The translations under genes were made by a program, and so were the position numbers. From Paramyrothecium sp. XJ0827 (taxonomy: Eukaryota; Ascomycota; Sordariomycetes; Hypocreales; Stachybotryaceae), in NCBI GenBank assembly GCA_020881915.1, contig JAJFPB010000006.1:3162001-3226000 (forward strand): a stretch of 64,000 nt of DNA. The letters run 5' to 3'. Within the stretch, counting starts at the first letter, position 1; the number at the start of each line of letters is the position of its first letter. This document shows, in pieces, positions 45,415-55,950 of the stretch. The notes beneath the pieces were generated by a model. The model made no database searches. It saw only the letters and a list, made by a program, of their open reading frames with translations, and was not told where the DNA came from.

Positions 45415-47437
45415 ATGAGCCAGCTTCCTGCCGAGGACGTGGAGCGGCTTCAGCGCGAACTCGAAGCACACAGGCAACGAGCTCTCGATTTAGAGCAGAT
45501 CATTCAGGGAACACTGAAGCCTGCAGCACCGTTACCGAATCAGTTCGGCAACGCCAGCCTCTTGCAATCCCGATATGGCCCTCAGGAGATTAAAGCTGCG
45601 GCGCTTGCCCGTAGCCACTCCAACATGGGCTTCTTTCCGAACATGAGCTCTCCCGTCACAGTAAGCCCGTCCTATATGATTTATGTTTCTATCCCACAAA
45701 GGGACTGCGGTTAATCATCGTACATAGATTCAAGACATTAACCCCCAACAGGCTTTCAGGCGTCATGGAAGGGCTCTCTCACAACAGAACCCTACCTCCC
45801 AGTCAATGAGCCGCAGCATCTCAAATCGCTCAGAGGTTGGCATGCCATTTCGCCAAAACGGTCCTATCGCACCTTTGATAAGCGCCAACCCGACATCAAA
45901 TCACTTCTTCTCTGGGCATTCCGAGTTGGCCAACCAACGTCTTCCGAGCGTGGAAGAGGATAGTGCTTTGCGCGGAGTAGGGATCGATCCCAGCCTGTAC
46001 ATCGCAACTGCTTTGGACAACGACGGACACACGCAGTCGTACTTGGCCACGACGGGAACCAACTTATACCCGCATGACCATTACACACGACAGATTTCAA
46101 ATTGCCCATCGTTGGTATCTGGCTATTCGATCAATGAAGGGCCTACTCCGTTGACTCGCCAAAACAGCTCCTTCGGCAGTCCTGCAGGCCTGAATATGAC
46201 ACGCCTTGCCTCATGTCAATCGCTGGTTTCCGATGAAATCTCTAGCCAAGACTCCTTGTATCAACAATCTGGCTCATCGTATGAGGTTGGGAAGTCTTCT
46301 GTTTCGGAACAAGCTCTTCTAGGACTTGGTGCCAACTTACCCGAGGCCGTCTCTTCGAAATACTCGTCCTCGCCTGCAGACGGCAATCTACTCCTCTCCT
46401 CGCCTTTTTCTGTATCCATGGACCGTTCGGAATCCAACACCAGCATTTCTAGCGTCAAGTCCAGCTCCTCCCATGTAGAGCAGCGCGCCAAAGAGGCACG
46501 TTTTCGTGTTCTCCAGAACAGCAAGGCTGCAATCGCGCCAAAGCCCGGCCAAGAGAGGAGAGAACTGACCAGTGACTCAAGTGGCAAGCCCTTGCTGCAA
46601 TCAAATAAGTTCGAGGTCAAGATCTCCAGCAAAAGCTCCTATCAACGCCCGAAACACCCTAAAGTGTACTGCACTCAGTGTAACGATTACCCAGAAGGCT
46701 TTCGCGGCGATCACGAGCTTCGCCGACATATTAATGCGAAACATGAGGGCGTCGTCAAGAAGTTTGTCTGCCGTGATCCTTCCACGGTCGGCATCGCCAC
46801 AAATGTCACTGTGCGACACCCACTTTCAAAATGCAAGGCCTGCACGTCTGGAAAGCAGTATGGTGCATACTATAACGCGGCCGCGCATCTCCGTCGAACA
46901 CACTTCAAACCCAAGGTCACTCGCGGCAAGAACAAAGGTTCAAACGACGAGAAGCGGGGCGGCAAGGGAGGCGGCAATTGGCCTTCCATGAACGACCTCA
47001 AAGCTTGGTTTGAAGAAGTTCATGTCGCTGTCAATCAAGCTTCTGTTAGTGCAGACGAGGAAGACGAGGAAATGCCGAATATGGGGGTGGATCTTGAAAC
47101 CGACGGCTTCCCAGTCATCGAAGGGGAGCTAGCCACTTACAACATCATTGATCATGGTACTATCTCTTTCAACGGCGCTGTGGATGCTGCCGCCATTGAC
47201 TTGAGGTCGTCGTCAAATATTCCGATGGCGCCTATTTCGTCAGCCTCCGTCTCTTTCGGCTTCCCAACCTTTCCCGAGGAATCCCATCTCAATGCCATGG
47301 CTGGCGAGTATGCATTCTCCGAGCACGGCGCGCCGACGTATGGCTCAACCATGTCATCCAACACAATAACGCCATCCTCGTTCCATGAAGTGAGTCAGCT
47401 AGGCGTGCCTGAGACTGGTTGGGCTCTCACAGAGTAG
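45415..47437 (+). CDS. C2H2-type zinc-finger transcription regulator (DUF7896-like), 2 exons
   Basis: Exons 45415-45660 and 45728-47437 give 651 aa; the 67-bp intron (GTAAGC...TAG) is phase 0 and joins SSPVT to IQDINPQQAFRR. An N-terminal helix (EDVERLQRELEAHRQRALDLEQII) looks coiled-coil. A long Ser/Asn-rich disordered region follows. Near residues 390-475 is the finger region: CTQCNDYPEGFRGDHELRRHINAKH gives a C-x2-C...H-x4-H finger (the spacing string here is the visible motif, not an alignment). A second Cys/His cluster has CKAC, then YGAYYNAAAHLRRTHF. This pair is typical of a filamentous-fungal regulator family. A basic stretch (GKNKGSNDEKRGGKGGG) and an acidic C-terminal part come next. 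It is likely a nuclear DNA-binding protein; target genes are unknown. Confidence 0.9.
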
Positions 47438-48572
47438 CCCAGAACAGCGGCTGCTACTTCACCCTTGTCATCTCTTTATCACCATGGTCGATCGACTTTC
47501 TATTCGGCGAACGAAATAACAAGCAACTAAAAGAAAGAAAAAGAAGAAAAAAGAAAGGGGAAGACCTCAATCCCACAAATCCTAATCACAATTATTTAAC
47601 GATGATGATTACATGCCTATTTTTCGATACATAATTACGACCAACCCGTCCTCGGCTTTTCCTCCCCAGTCGTTCAGGGCTGGATCGCTCATCCACTCCT
47701 CTTATCACCACGCCTAACTTTATACTTTCCCTTGTGGTGCGCTATGGAGTCTGGGAACACCGCACTCGTTTGGGTCTCGGCCTTGGTTGGGATACGTTTC
47801 AATGCTGCCATCGGCCAAGGGCCGCTAGCAAATAATCATAAGCACATGATCACACCTCTGGTCAGACGCAACGTTATAGCTTCCGCGTGGAAGCGCCGCA
47901 CACTCAGCGGTTTTGTTAGAACTGGGTATGAATGGGTTGTACTAATCTCCTTGGTACGGAGTTCGTGTTTTTGGTTGGCGTTTGCGGTTCCTGAAACATA
48001 ATGTTCAACGAGTCCATGTTACGGGCCTCTGGGAGATGTCAAACTCGGGTTGCATTGAGAGCGTTCTATAGTGTGTAGCCTTTTCCGGGATTTTGGATAT
48101 GTGTGGTGCGATGAACCGGGCAATTAGACTTCGGGGCGGCTGGCAATGGATGGATCTCAAATGGCAGATCAAGACTGTATATAGGTGTGATACCACAAGA
48201 TCATACGGGGCACGTGAGGAGTTGTGAATAGCAACCTCATCGGCCGTGCATAAGCCTCGCTTTAAAGTCCTGTTTCTTTCAATTGACACCGGTACTGCGA
48301 TACTGACAAGGTTCATGTCCTTATTGTTCAGCCAGCCTCGTGTTGTTCAGGTCGCTTTGCGCTAAAGCGACCCACTGCCCCTTTCAGAACCCCGGATTAA
48401 GCTCATCGACGCGAAATCGTTCAAAGCTGCGACCACGATTGGAAAAGTTGTAGACTTTGCACCTGCGCATATATCATCATGGCACAAATGTGTAGGGGAA
48501 TGCACACGTACAACAAATAACGCGTTCTTACAGCACACCAATAGCATTACAGCGCTCAGGGACCACCAGGGC
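47438..48572. other. Intergenic region between two + strand genes
   Basis: 3' flank of the C2H2 zinc-finger gene, with an A-rich tract at 47520-47560, and upstream DNA of the membrane protein gene. No gene recognised. Confidence 0.5.
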
Positions 48573-49556
48573 ATGGGTCAATCTCAAGCATGGCCGGGCG
48601 GCTTCGTCGCCGACATGATAGCTCCGGCGAGCACATATCGCTTGATTCGAAGGGTCATCTTTCGCAACGGATACCGCGCCGCGGTCGCCTACGTTCTGAC
48701 GGCGGTGCTTCTCAACCATATCCGGCGGATCCTCACGCCATGGCTGGGGCAATTCCTGTGGTACCACGCCGTCAGCAACATGAAGCTGGCGCGGTCGTCG
48801 CCGCACTACTTCCTCCACACGTCCACGGAATACGGATGGTGGACGGTTGCGCAGTGGGCCGCCCAGGCGTATCTGTTGTCTCTTTGCCGCGGTGTTCTGG
48901 CGGCGGACCTTGCCGGCTTGGAGCGAGCCTCGCAGCGTGAGGAGCAGAAGCTGGCGCAGGCTGCGGATGGAGATGGGCAGAAGGCGGCAATCAGGAAGAA
49001 GAAGCCCAATGTTCTCATGGACGCGAAGCGAGTATTATATCTTTGGCTCGTCCTAGCAGACATTGAGCGTTCTTACGTGGAAGCGTGCTGGGCGGGCGCA
49101 CACGTCTACGCCGCTGCGAAGATCCTCTCGAAGGACAGGGCCGCGGAGCGAGCCTACATGCTTCGCCTTCTGCTTGCGAGGTGGGATCGCGTGCCTTTGA
49201 TCCTGGTGCTGCTCTGGCGCTGGCTGCGCAGCACTTGCCTGCCAAACGTCGCCCGGGCCGTGGGAGGGCTGCGGCGAGGCTACGCGGTGCCGACGTTGGT
49301 GTACGGTGCAGTGTGGTACGTGACGGCGTACCTCGTGAGATACTCGAACAAGTACTTTGTGTTGTTGGAGATGAGCGACATGTGGGTGACGTTTGGGTGG
49401 ATGGCCCTGGGGCTGGCATGCCTGGTGCAAACTGCTGGTCGAGAGGGAAAAGCTAGGCTGCAGCCCTTGCCACTGACAGATCCGAGGACTTCTGACACGT
49501 TGCAAAGGCGGCTTCCGCTTGATCCCATTGCGCACAAATCGGCGTTCACTGAATGA
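48573..49556 (+). CDS. Orphan multi-pass membrane protein (327 aa)
   Basis: A single-exon frame from an ATG to TGA with strong G/C third positions, unlike random DNA around it. I do not recognise a family. Hydrophobic segments lie near residues 35-52, 87-107, 155-185 (amphipathic), 203-222, 240-262 and 268-290, so five or six membrane spans are likely. The loop at about 110-150 is charged, with Glu/Gln/Lys and the basic KAAIRKKKPN. Aromatic residues are frequent (YGWWTVAQW, GAVWYVTAYLVRY), as in polytopic membrane proteins. There is no signal peptide and no transporter signature. The C-terminal 35 residues are hydrophilic. The following gene starts only 158 bp downstream on the same strand, so terminator and promoter must be compact. 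Confidence 0.78.
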   Translation: MGQSQAWPGGFVADMIAPASTYRLIRRVIFRNGYRAAVAYVLTAVLLNHIRRILTPWLGQFLWYHAVSNMKLARSSPHYFLHTSTEYGWWTVAQWAAQAYLLSLCRGVLAADLAGLERASQREEQKLAQAADGDGQKAAIRKKKPNVLMDAKRVLYLWLVLADIERSYVEACWAGAHVYAAAKILSKDRAAERAYMLRLLLARWDRVPLILVLLWRWLRSTCLPNVARAVGGLRRGYAVPTLVYGAVWYVTAYLVRYSNKYFVLLEMSDMWVTFGWMALGLACLVQTAGREGKARLQPLPLTDPRTSDTLQRRLPLDPIAHKSAFTE

Positions 49557-49714
49557 AAACCAGCCTGTGCTTTGACGGACGACAGTGCATCACTGCCCAA
49601 GCTTCAAGGCTTTAGGGTGTTCTTTGTGCTCCGCCAGATTAAGAGCTGATCCTACCGAGAAATCACTTGCTTCAACCAACCCACCAGTTGCCCTCCCAGT
49701 TGAGCACAGTCAAG

Positions 49715-50607
49715 ATGATTCCTCAAGACCCCGGCATTCTTTCTATCCATGGCCCGCACATAGACGAGATCGCTGTGCTCTCAGATGTGCTGCGAAATGC
49801 CGGCGTCCCCTCGGCGTTATGGGGTGTTAATGCAGCCACTTGCCTCGGAGGCCGTCTCTGCCCACTGGTAGGAGACATTGACACCAGCGAGAGCATCCCA
49901 AACCTAACACCAAATCATAGGACATTGAAATTGTGGTCAACGAGGCCGATCAGGAGCAAGTGTTCCAGCTGCTCTGCTCCCGTGGATGTCAGCCTTCGCA
50001 ACGTGGACCTTATCAGGCCCGTGGGGCCACAGACCTACCCAGTTTCCGAGAATGGCGGGAGCTCACACAGCATTATCGCTACCAAGACCGCCGTCGGATG
50101 CGTATCTGCACACCAATGTACGAGCTGCCTCGGACGGGAGACGCGTTCAACGACACGTTTCTCCCTTGGGTCATAGTGTACACAGCTGAGTCCGTCGGAC
50201 TGCCACCCCTACCACCAGTCGAGGCCCTGTGCACAGTTACGGAAGGAGAAGTGACGTTGACAGGGAACAAAGACTATCCCGTGGTTGCTAGTCTGGATTG
50301 TCTTGTGTACGGCACGCCTCTTTCACAATCGAGCCTGCTCGTGCCTGAGTTCAGCCGTCTTGTGCAATCCGAGATGCACGTACTGCTGATGCACGACAAG
50401 GACTATTTGCCGTGGAGTCAACACATGGCTCAACTTTCGGAGCTTGTCCATCGTGGTCCGGGAAATTTAGAGAAGCTGCTTGAGCCTCAGTTCTTGGAGT
50501 TTGGGCAATGGGTGCAAAAGGAGTTATCGGGCGGGAATTCTTACGATGCCATACCTACTATTCAGGATAGATACCGCCATGAAACTTGTGTCAAGAACGG
50601 GGTTTGA
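49715..50607 (+). CDS. Putative nucleotidyltransferase-fold protein, 2 exons (279 aa)
   Basis: Exons 49715-49867 and 49921-50607; the 53-bp intron (GTAGGA...TAG, phase 0) contains the branch-like CCTAAC. Read through, the first exon soon meets a different composition, while the spliced join gives CLGGRLCPL-DIEIVVNEAD. An ALWGVNAATCLGG segment, a short gap and then D-I-E-I-V-V resemble the hG[GS]...Dh[DE]h core of minimal nucleotidyltransferase folds. No other family feature is recognised. The rest has a QLLCSRG helix and a hydrophilic C-terminal half. A third catalytic carboxylate cannot be placed with certainty, so activity is doubtful. The start is the ATG in aagATGat; a CTG 16 codons upstream is in frame but not preferred. 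Confidence 0.72.
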
Positions 50608-50962
50608 AAAGCCTGGGACATTTTTTTAAGTAGACGTCACTGGATAATGAAACATCGCAGGCAATTTTGTCTGATTTTGAAAAGGACAAAGTCAACCGTT
50701 CTCACTTTATGTGGTCTCAATGATGATTCTACATCGCAACATGCCGGCTTGCTGGAGTGGACCGTGAGCCAGTGCTTGATTGAACATCATCTTGGGTTGA
50801 GGCTTTACGATGGCCCGCGTTGAGCATTTCTCTACGTGGGAGACCAAACATGTTCACACTGACACAAAATTAAGACGTCGAAATGTAATTAAAAGAAACT
50901 TCTTATCGTAAAGTGATCATTTCAATAATTGCATTTTAGTTCAGATGCGAAACTTGCTCATT
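50608..50962. other. Convergent 3' intergenic region
   Basis: AT-rich 3' flank between the nucleotidyltransferase-like gene (+) and the xanthine dioxygenase gene (-). Nothing else is seen. Confidence 0.5.
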
Positions 50963-52243
50963 CTAAGCCGCCTGAGCAACATCAGGACCGCGCGGCAGCT
51001 CACTGCCTGCAATGTTGCACTGCCTAAATAGCCTCACTTCGTCCTCAGCAAAAGCACCAACTACGGAATGGATCACGCCCCGGTTGTGGAAGATGACCAG
51101 GTCGCCCTCCTGCCAGTCGTGCGCGTAGACGCGGCTGGGCGCGATCCCCGGCCGCTGCAGCCTGTACACCGTATCCCGCACGCTCTGCAGGTCCTCGACG
51201 ATGCTGCCGTCGGCGAGGTGCAGGCGGCGCACCGCCGAGGGGTGGATCTGCAGGGCGAGCTTTCCCGTGGCCGGGTTCTTCCAGCACATCGCCAGGATTT
51301 GGATGGAGGCGGGATCAATGGGAGGTAGTTCTGATTCGGAGAGCTCGAGGCCCTCGGTAACGAGGCCGAGACCGGTTGGTCGTGACTTGGCTGATGACAT
51401 CCAAATGTATGGGTGGGCCGCGTACTCGACACGAGTACCGCGCGCGAAGGCCTTGTCCTCATCTGATAGCGCGTCATACATGGCCTCGCCACTGACGAAC
51501 GCCGTCGTGCCCAGGGGCACCGTCATCTCATCCCCTGAGCCATCGTCGTACCGCACCGTCTGAATCCGACCGGAGGGCACTTTGACAGCAAGCAAGGTGG
51601 TAGCAACGGGCGGCGCGAGTCCGTACAACGCAGCATCAATGTGCCAGCGGTAGAAGCGCGTAAAGGCCAGGTCGTCCTCCTCCGGGATCGTGGTGGCATG
51701 GAAGGTGCGGTGATGCGGATGGCGGAGGGTGAAGTTACGAAGACCCTCGTACTCTTGGACGGAGCCGTTTCCAATGATCTGCACCTGCGGCTGGTGCGGC
51801 ACCGTCTTCAGGTCGGGGTGCAGGATGGAACGCTTCGCATCGAGCGTCTTACCGTGGCCGTAGGAGCCCTCGGCGGCGGGGTCGAACCGCTGCGTGAGCT
51901 CGTACTGCGCACGCGGCGACGCGTGGGCCTGGTTCTTCAGGACGAGAACCTGGTGCGTGAACAGGGCATCGCGAAGAGCGGCAAAGTCGGCGTCTACACG
52001 ACGAGAGTCAGCGATGGTGACACCAACGACTGGGTTTTGTGTGAGAGCCTTACCGAGAGGTTACCGATTTCACGGGTATTCTCCCAAAGAAAGTGTATCA
52101 TTTGATAGTCACTCAAGATACGATCAAGCATGTGTTTTCTTACCAGTCAAGTGCTCAACGTCAACGTTTGTGACGGCGGCTCCGAAGTTGATGTCCGAGC
52201 CCGCGGGTACGGGAAGGGCCTCTACTGTGATTTGAGAAGACAT
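50963..52243 (-). CDS. xanA: Alpha-ketoglutarate-dependent xanthine dioxygenase (XanA), 2 exons
   Basis: A TauD/TfdA-type Fe(II) enzyme that hydroxylates xanthine to uric acid while decarboxylating alpha-ketoglutarate. It is the fungal alternative to molybdenum xanthine dehydrogenase. Exons 52243-52144 and 51993-50963 give 376 aa; the intron is 150 bp, the longest in the window. Iron ligands are His151 and Asp153 (WHIDAALYG) and His342 (GVIHSVVGAF). Compared with the published Aspergillus nidulans numbering, every active-site residue I recall falls at +2: Gln101, Glu139, Asp140, Gln358, Cys359 and Asn360. The exception is the alpha-ketoglutarate-binding Lys122, replaced here by Arg124. That regular offset makes the assignment firm. 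Several GATA sites lie upstream, consistent with nitrogen control. Confidence 0.95.
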
Positions 52244-53018
52244 GGCAAATAGCAATGATGGTTATTGGACAATCCTGTAAGGTGCCTGAATTCTGGTGAG
52301 TGTTTGCTTTGAAAACAAGTAGCACCCGAGTCGAAGGTTCCGAGGTTTATATCTCTAGAGAAGGCGAAAGTCGTATAAGTGGAACCGGCCGTATCTCGCG
52401 GAGCCCCCCGAAACCCAATCAAGTCGGCGGCGACAAAGAGGCGAGACCGCAATTCTTATCTTGCTCACGGAACTGCCTACGTACAACTTATTGAGAATAA
52501 GTGTAATTTTGTTAAAGATTATCTTCTATTTGAAATTGATTAATGAATCCTTTTTAATCAGAATCTATTTGCCTTTTGAAAAAGTCAACAATTTTCTACA
52601 TCCTTCTACGGAAATGCTGCAGCTGTTTCCTGCCTTGCATTGTCCGGTTCCGCCGTGTCTCGCAATGCCTCTTATCTAGGTAGTGGAGCGCTGATAAGAA
52701 CGGTAGAGACAACCAACTCGAGCACCCCACCCCCCAACCAAACGTAATGGAAAACGCCCTCCACCGAACTCCATGATAAGGAGAAGCAGATTTCAGGTGG
52801 GGTGTGTCAAGTGCGCCGCGGATATCAGGAAATCAGGAAATGTTGTGTTTTGCGAAGCTCTATCATCATCCGGGGTATCATGGATTTCGCCGCACCCCAC
52901 CAGCCATGGCGCTCGATGCAGCCCGCTCGACGCGGCCGGGAACCAACCCTTAACTCCAAGAACACCCAACAGTATATGCAGACGTAACAACGGCAGTCGC
53001 CGAGGACTCGCCCCCCCT
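52244..53018. other. Intergenic region upstream of xanA
   Basis: About 775 bp between the start of xanA (-) and the stop of psf3 (-). AT-rich at 52490-52600. It holds four AGATAAG/TGATAAG-type GATA sites. No gene is seen. Confidence 0.6.
52455..52780. promoter_or_regulatory. GATA-site cluster upstream of xanA
   Basis: GATAAG cores in HGATAAG context are at 52455-52460 (minus), 52671-52676 (minus), 52693-52698 (plus) and 52775-52780 (plus), 210-540 bp from the xanA ATG. HGATAR is the binding site of AreA/NIT2 nitrogen regulators, which control purine catabolism in fungi. Regulation here is inferred from the motif and the gene's role. Confidence 0.5.
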
Positions 53019-53613
53019 TCACGGCTTCTTGACCTTCTCGGTCCACTCCTTGGCGCTCTTGACGCCCTCGTGGCCCCTCCGGAAGAGGCCCCTCTCCCAC
53101 TCGTCCAGGCCCCTCAGGAACTCCTGGCCCTGGCCGCCGACGCCCTCGTCCGCCTTGCGCGCGTGCAGCGCCACGTCGGCCGCGCGCACGACAAAGGTGC
53201 GGCGCAGCACGGCGCCGATCTCGCGCTCGTCGAACAGGTCCAGCATGCGCACGCCGACGCCGTAGAAGTGCGGGCTCTGGTCGCGCAGCGCGACGGCGCG
53301 CGGGTCCGCCTTGAGCGCGGCGACGACGGCCTCGGACAGGCACGGCGGGAGGTTGAGCGTCAGCGGCGCGCGCGCGTCCTCGCCCGAGGCCGCGAGGGCC
53401 AGCATCTCGGCGAGCCACAGCGGCAGGGAGAGCTGCGTGCCGGGCTTGAGGCCGGTGCTGGAGTTGTCGAGGTGGCCGAGGTAGGGGACTTCGAGCTCAA
53501 ACTGACATGGCACTTTCTAGGGAACAAGTCAGAACAGGTGACCCTCGGATTGGCATTGGACTGGTCAGTACCTCCGCATCCGTGAGGATGGCGTCCACGT
53601 CGTAGTAGGACAT
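53019..53613 (-). CDS. psf3: GINS complex subunit Psf3, 2 exons (179 aa)
   Basis: Part of the Cdc45-MCM-GINS helicase that starts and drives DNA replication in the nucleus. Exons 53613-53572 (14 codons) and 53516-53019 are joined over a 55-bp intron (GTACTG...TAG). The first exon encodes MSYYDVDAILTDAE, followed by KVPCQFELEVPYLGHLD: exactly the start expected of Psf3, where an N-terminal B-domain-like segment precedes the helices. The body is Leu/Ala-rich and helical (LPLWLAEMLALA, LSEAVVAALKADP), and the length is normal. The C-terminal helix region (EFLRGLDEWERGLFRRG) is present. GC content is very high in the second exon, which creates long spurious antisense frames. Confidence 0.93.
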
Positions 53614-54655
53614 TTCGGGTCTTTGGGTTCGTAGAGTCTCAGCCCTATTCGGACATTGTAAATAGCGGGACGGGAGACGCGAGGGTGCCCCTCTATGTCG
53701 CGTAAAGTTCAGCGCATGTGCCGTATTACATAATCAGCCATCATTACATCACATTCTGTGCCGTCGAATTGAAGTTCCCGGTTCCAGAATCATTGGCATG
53801 GAAGAATATGGCCTCGGTGCCGGCTGCTGCTGATGCGAGTAATGGTGCAAGAGCGTTTTCCTCAGGAAAATCAAAAGCTGGACTGAATTGCTCAGGGTAG
53901 GTTGAGATTCGCTCAGGGACTCCGAGGCTCTCGGCCTGGAGCCGGGTGTCCGCTTGTCCGCATGTCCGACGAGCACCGAGTAACTAATCCATCTTGGCGG
54001 GCAGCTTGATATGACGAGAGAAATCGGTCGACTTCCGTGAATGGTCGTTCATACAGAGTATACCGCCGAGAAATCCGAGCGGAGCCGCGCGAGGGATGAT
54101 GGCCTGCAACACTCAACGAAGGAGCCGCAAGTGTAAAGGCTATCGGATCTCTTTCGTAAGGGATACTGAGCAAACATAGGTAATGATAGTATCGTATCTC
54201 ACGTCACTTCTCGATCCATTGGCTGTATTAAATTCCCATTCTTTTGGTTCACGAAATGGTCAACTTTAAACGTGCGTCAGCCACACATCCGCCATGCTTT
54301 GCCATAGCTCCAGCCACAATTGTGTCAGTGGGGAGCTGTGACGAATGCCGAAGCTCCAGGTTTATTAAGCTCGGCTGTCCGAGCTCGCCATAACGTTGCC
54401 CGCAGCTCGTTTTTTGACATCATCCATGCGTGCGCTTGCATAACATCTCATCCACCCACCTGCTTGCCATCTACTACCCGTAAGTCTGCTACCCCCGTGA
54501 AAACCTGTGACTCCTTCGCGACGCTCACCAATTGATGCTTTTCCGAGTATAATTGTTCGTGCAACTGCCGCGTACCTGTCACATCGAGCTCCGCAAGGCC
54601 ACAGCTAACCGTCTCTGCTTCCTCCTAGCCATCCAAGCTCAGCACTCAATCAACC
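53614..54655. other. Divergent intergenic region
   Basis: Upstream DNA of psf3 (-) and sod2 (+). It includes the likely 5'-UTR intron of sod2 at 54480-54628. No separate gene is recognised. Confidence 0.55.
54480..54628 (+). other. Probable 5'-UTR intron of sod2
   Basis: GTAAGT donor at 54480 and a CCTCCTAG acceptor ending at 54628, with a GCTAAC branch-like site about 20 bp before the acceptor. It ends 27 bp before the sod2 ATG. All three splice signals are near consensus for filamentous ascomycetes. Confidence 0.6.
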
Positions 54656-55502
54656 ATGTCGTCCACTCTTCTCCGCACGACTCCCGCCCTCCGTGCCGGC
54701 CTCCGGGCTGCCGCTGCCCGGCCTGCGGCTGCCGCCTTCGGCACGAGCTTTGTCCGCGGCAAGGCCACGCTCCCTGATCTCCCTTGTAAGCAATTCCCCG
54801 CGGAGCAGAGCGCCATGCCTCAACGTTCGATGCGGGATAACTGACGAATGCGCCTGCTTTAGACGACTACGGCGCCCTCGAGCCTCACATCTCCGGCCAG
54901 ATCATGGAGCTCCACCACTCCAAGCACCACCAGACCTACGTCAACGGCTTCAACGCTGCCATCGAGGCCCTCGGCGAGGCCCAGGCCAAGGGCGACGCCA
55001 AGGCTGCGGCTGCCCAGGCTCCTCTGCTCAACTTCCACGGCGGCGGCCACGTCAACCACTCCCTGTTCTGGGAGAACCTGGCCCCCAACGGCAAGGGCGG
55101 CGGTGGTGAACCCGAGGGCAAGCTCCTGGTAGGCCATCCTCCCTGACCGCGCTGTTCGGTGCATGTTCCACCTAGAGCTCGTGTGCTAACCCGAACTCGC
55201 AGACCGCCATCAACGAGGACTTTGGCTCGTTCGATAACCTCAAGAAGCAGACCAACACCGCCCTCGCCGGCATCCAGGGCTCCGGCTGGGCCTGGCTGGT
55301 CAAGGACAAGACCTCGGGCACCCTCGGCCTGGTCACCCGCGCGAACCAGGACCCCGTGACGGGCAACTACGAGCCCCTCCTCGGCATCGACGCCTGGGAG
55401 CACGCCTACTACCTGCAGTACCAGAACCGCAAGGCCGAGTACTTCGGCGCCATCTGGGAGGTCATCAACTGGGGCACCGTCGCCAAGCGGTTCGAGAAAT
55501 AG
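54656..55502 (+). CDS. sod2: Mitochondrial manganese superoxide dismutase, 3 exons
   Basis: Converts superoxide to hydrogen peroxide in the mitochondrial matrix. Exons 54656-54785, 54863-55128 and 55203-55502 give 231 aa; the introns have GTAAGC/TAG and GTAGGC/CAG ends and fit the frame. An Arg/Ala-rich presequence ([19 protein letters not shown]) precedes [16 protein letters not shown], the usual mature start. Metal ligands are visible: His in [14 protein letters not shown], His in HVNHSLFW, and Asp and His in [20 protein letters not shown] and the QGSGWAWLV active-site region are typical of the Mn type. The length is normal and no key residue is missing. A 5'-UTR intron is likely just upstream. 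Confidence 0.97.
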
Positions 55503-55878
55503 GAGCTTTTGACGTTGCCGGCTTTGTAGTTTAGTTTGGGAGCTGAGTTTGTAAGTTTAATGAAGGATGGGGTGGCTTCGATCTGCTCCAGTGAGTCGTC
55601 AATTGCAGCCTACAATGAGTGATCTTGGTTTCTGTTATTGCTGCGGAACTCGTGCCTCATAATATTGTGACACGACATGCGGTATACCCAGGCGCGTCAT
55701 GTCTTAAGAAATGGGGAATCTAGTAATTTTGGGGGCAATTGCCCCCCCTTGCTTGAACATGACGCATTTGCAGTAAGCCTTAGCCGGTAAAGCCGTCGTT
55801 TCTGCCTAGCGCCGGACGACGATATCCATATGGTCCGAATATCGTGGCCCGCTTCCCCATCGAGTCACATCACTCATC
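55503..55878. other. Intergenic region between sod2 and tRNA-Met
   Basis: 3' flank of sod2 and 5' flank of the tRNA. Nothing else recognised. Confidence 0.5.
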
Positions 55879-55950
55879 AGCAACATAGCTCAGGGGAAGA
55901 GCGACGGGCTCATAACCCGTAGGTCCCTGGATCGAGACCAGGTGTTGCTA
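55879..55950 (+). tRNA. Initiator tRNA-Met (CAT), no intron
   Basis: A 72-nt cloverleaf with a perfect 7-bp acceptor stem (AGCAACA/TGTTGCT), D arm GCTC-AGGGGAA-GAGC, anticodon arm ACGGG-CTCATAA-CCCGT and T arm CCTGG-ATCGAGA-CCAGG. Three traits of eukaryotic initiators are present: an A1:U72 pair, three G:C pairs at the base of the anticodon stem, and A54/A60 in the T loop in place of T54. So this is iMet, not elongator Met. The Pol III A box (TAGCTCAGGGG, 55886-55896) and B box (GGATCGAGACC, 55929-55939) are internal. Confidence 0.95.

Noticed and set aside
53029..53585. Long frames on both strands over psf3
   Set aside because: Caused by very high GC in the second psf3 exon; only the minus-strand frame encodes a known protein.
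55879..55950. Elongator tRNA-Met
   Set aside because: A1:U72, the G:C-rich anticodon stem and A54 in the T loop identify an initiator.
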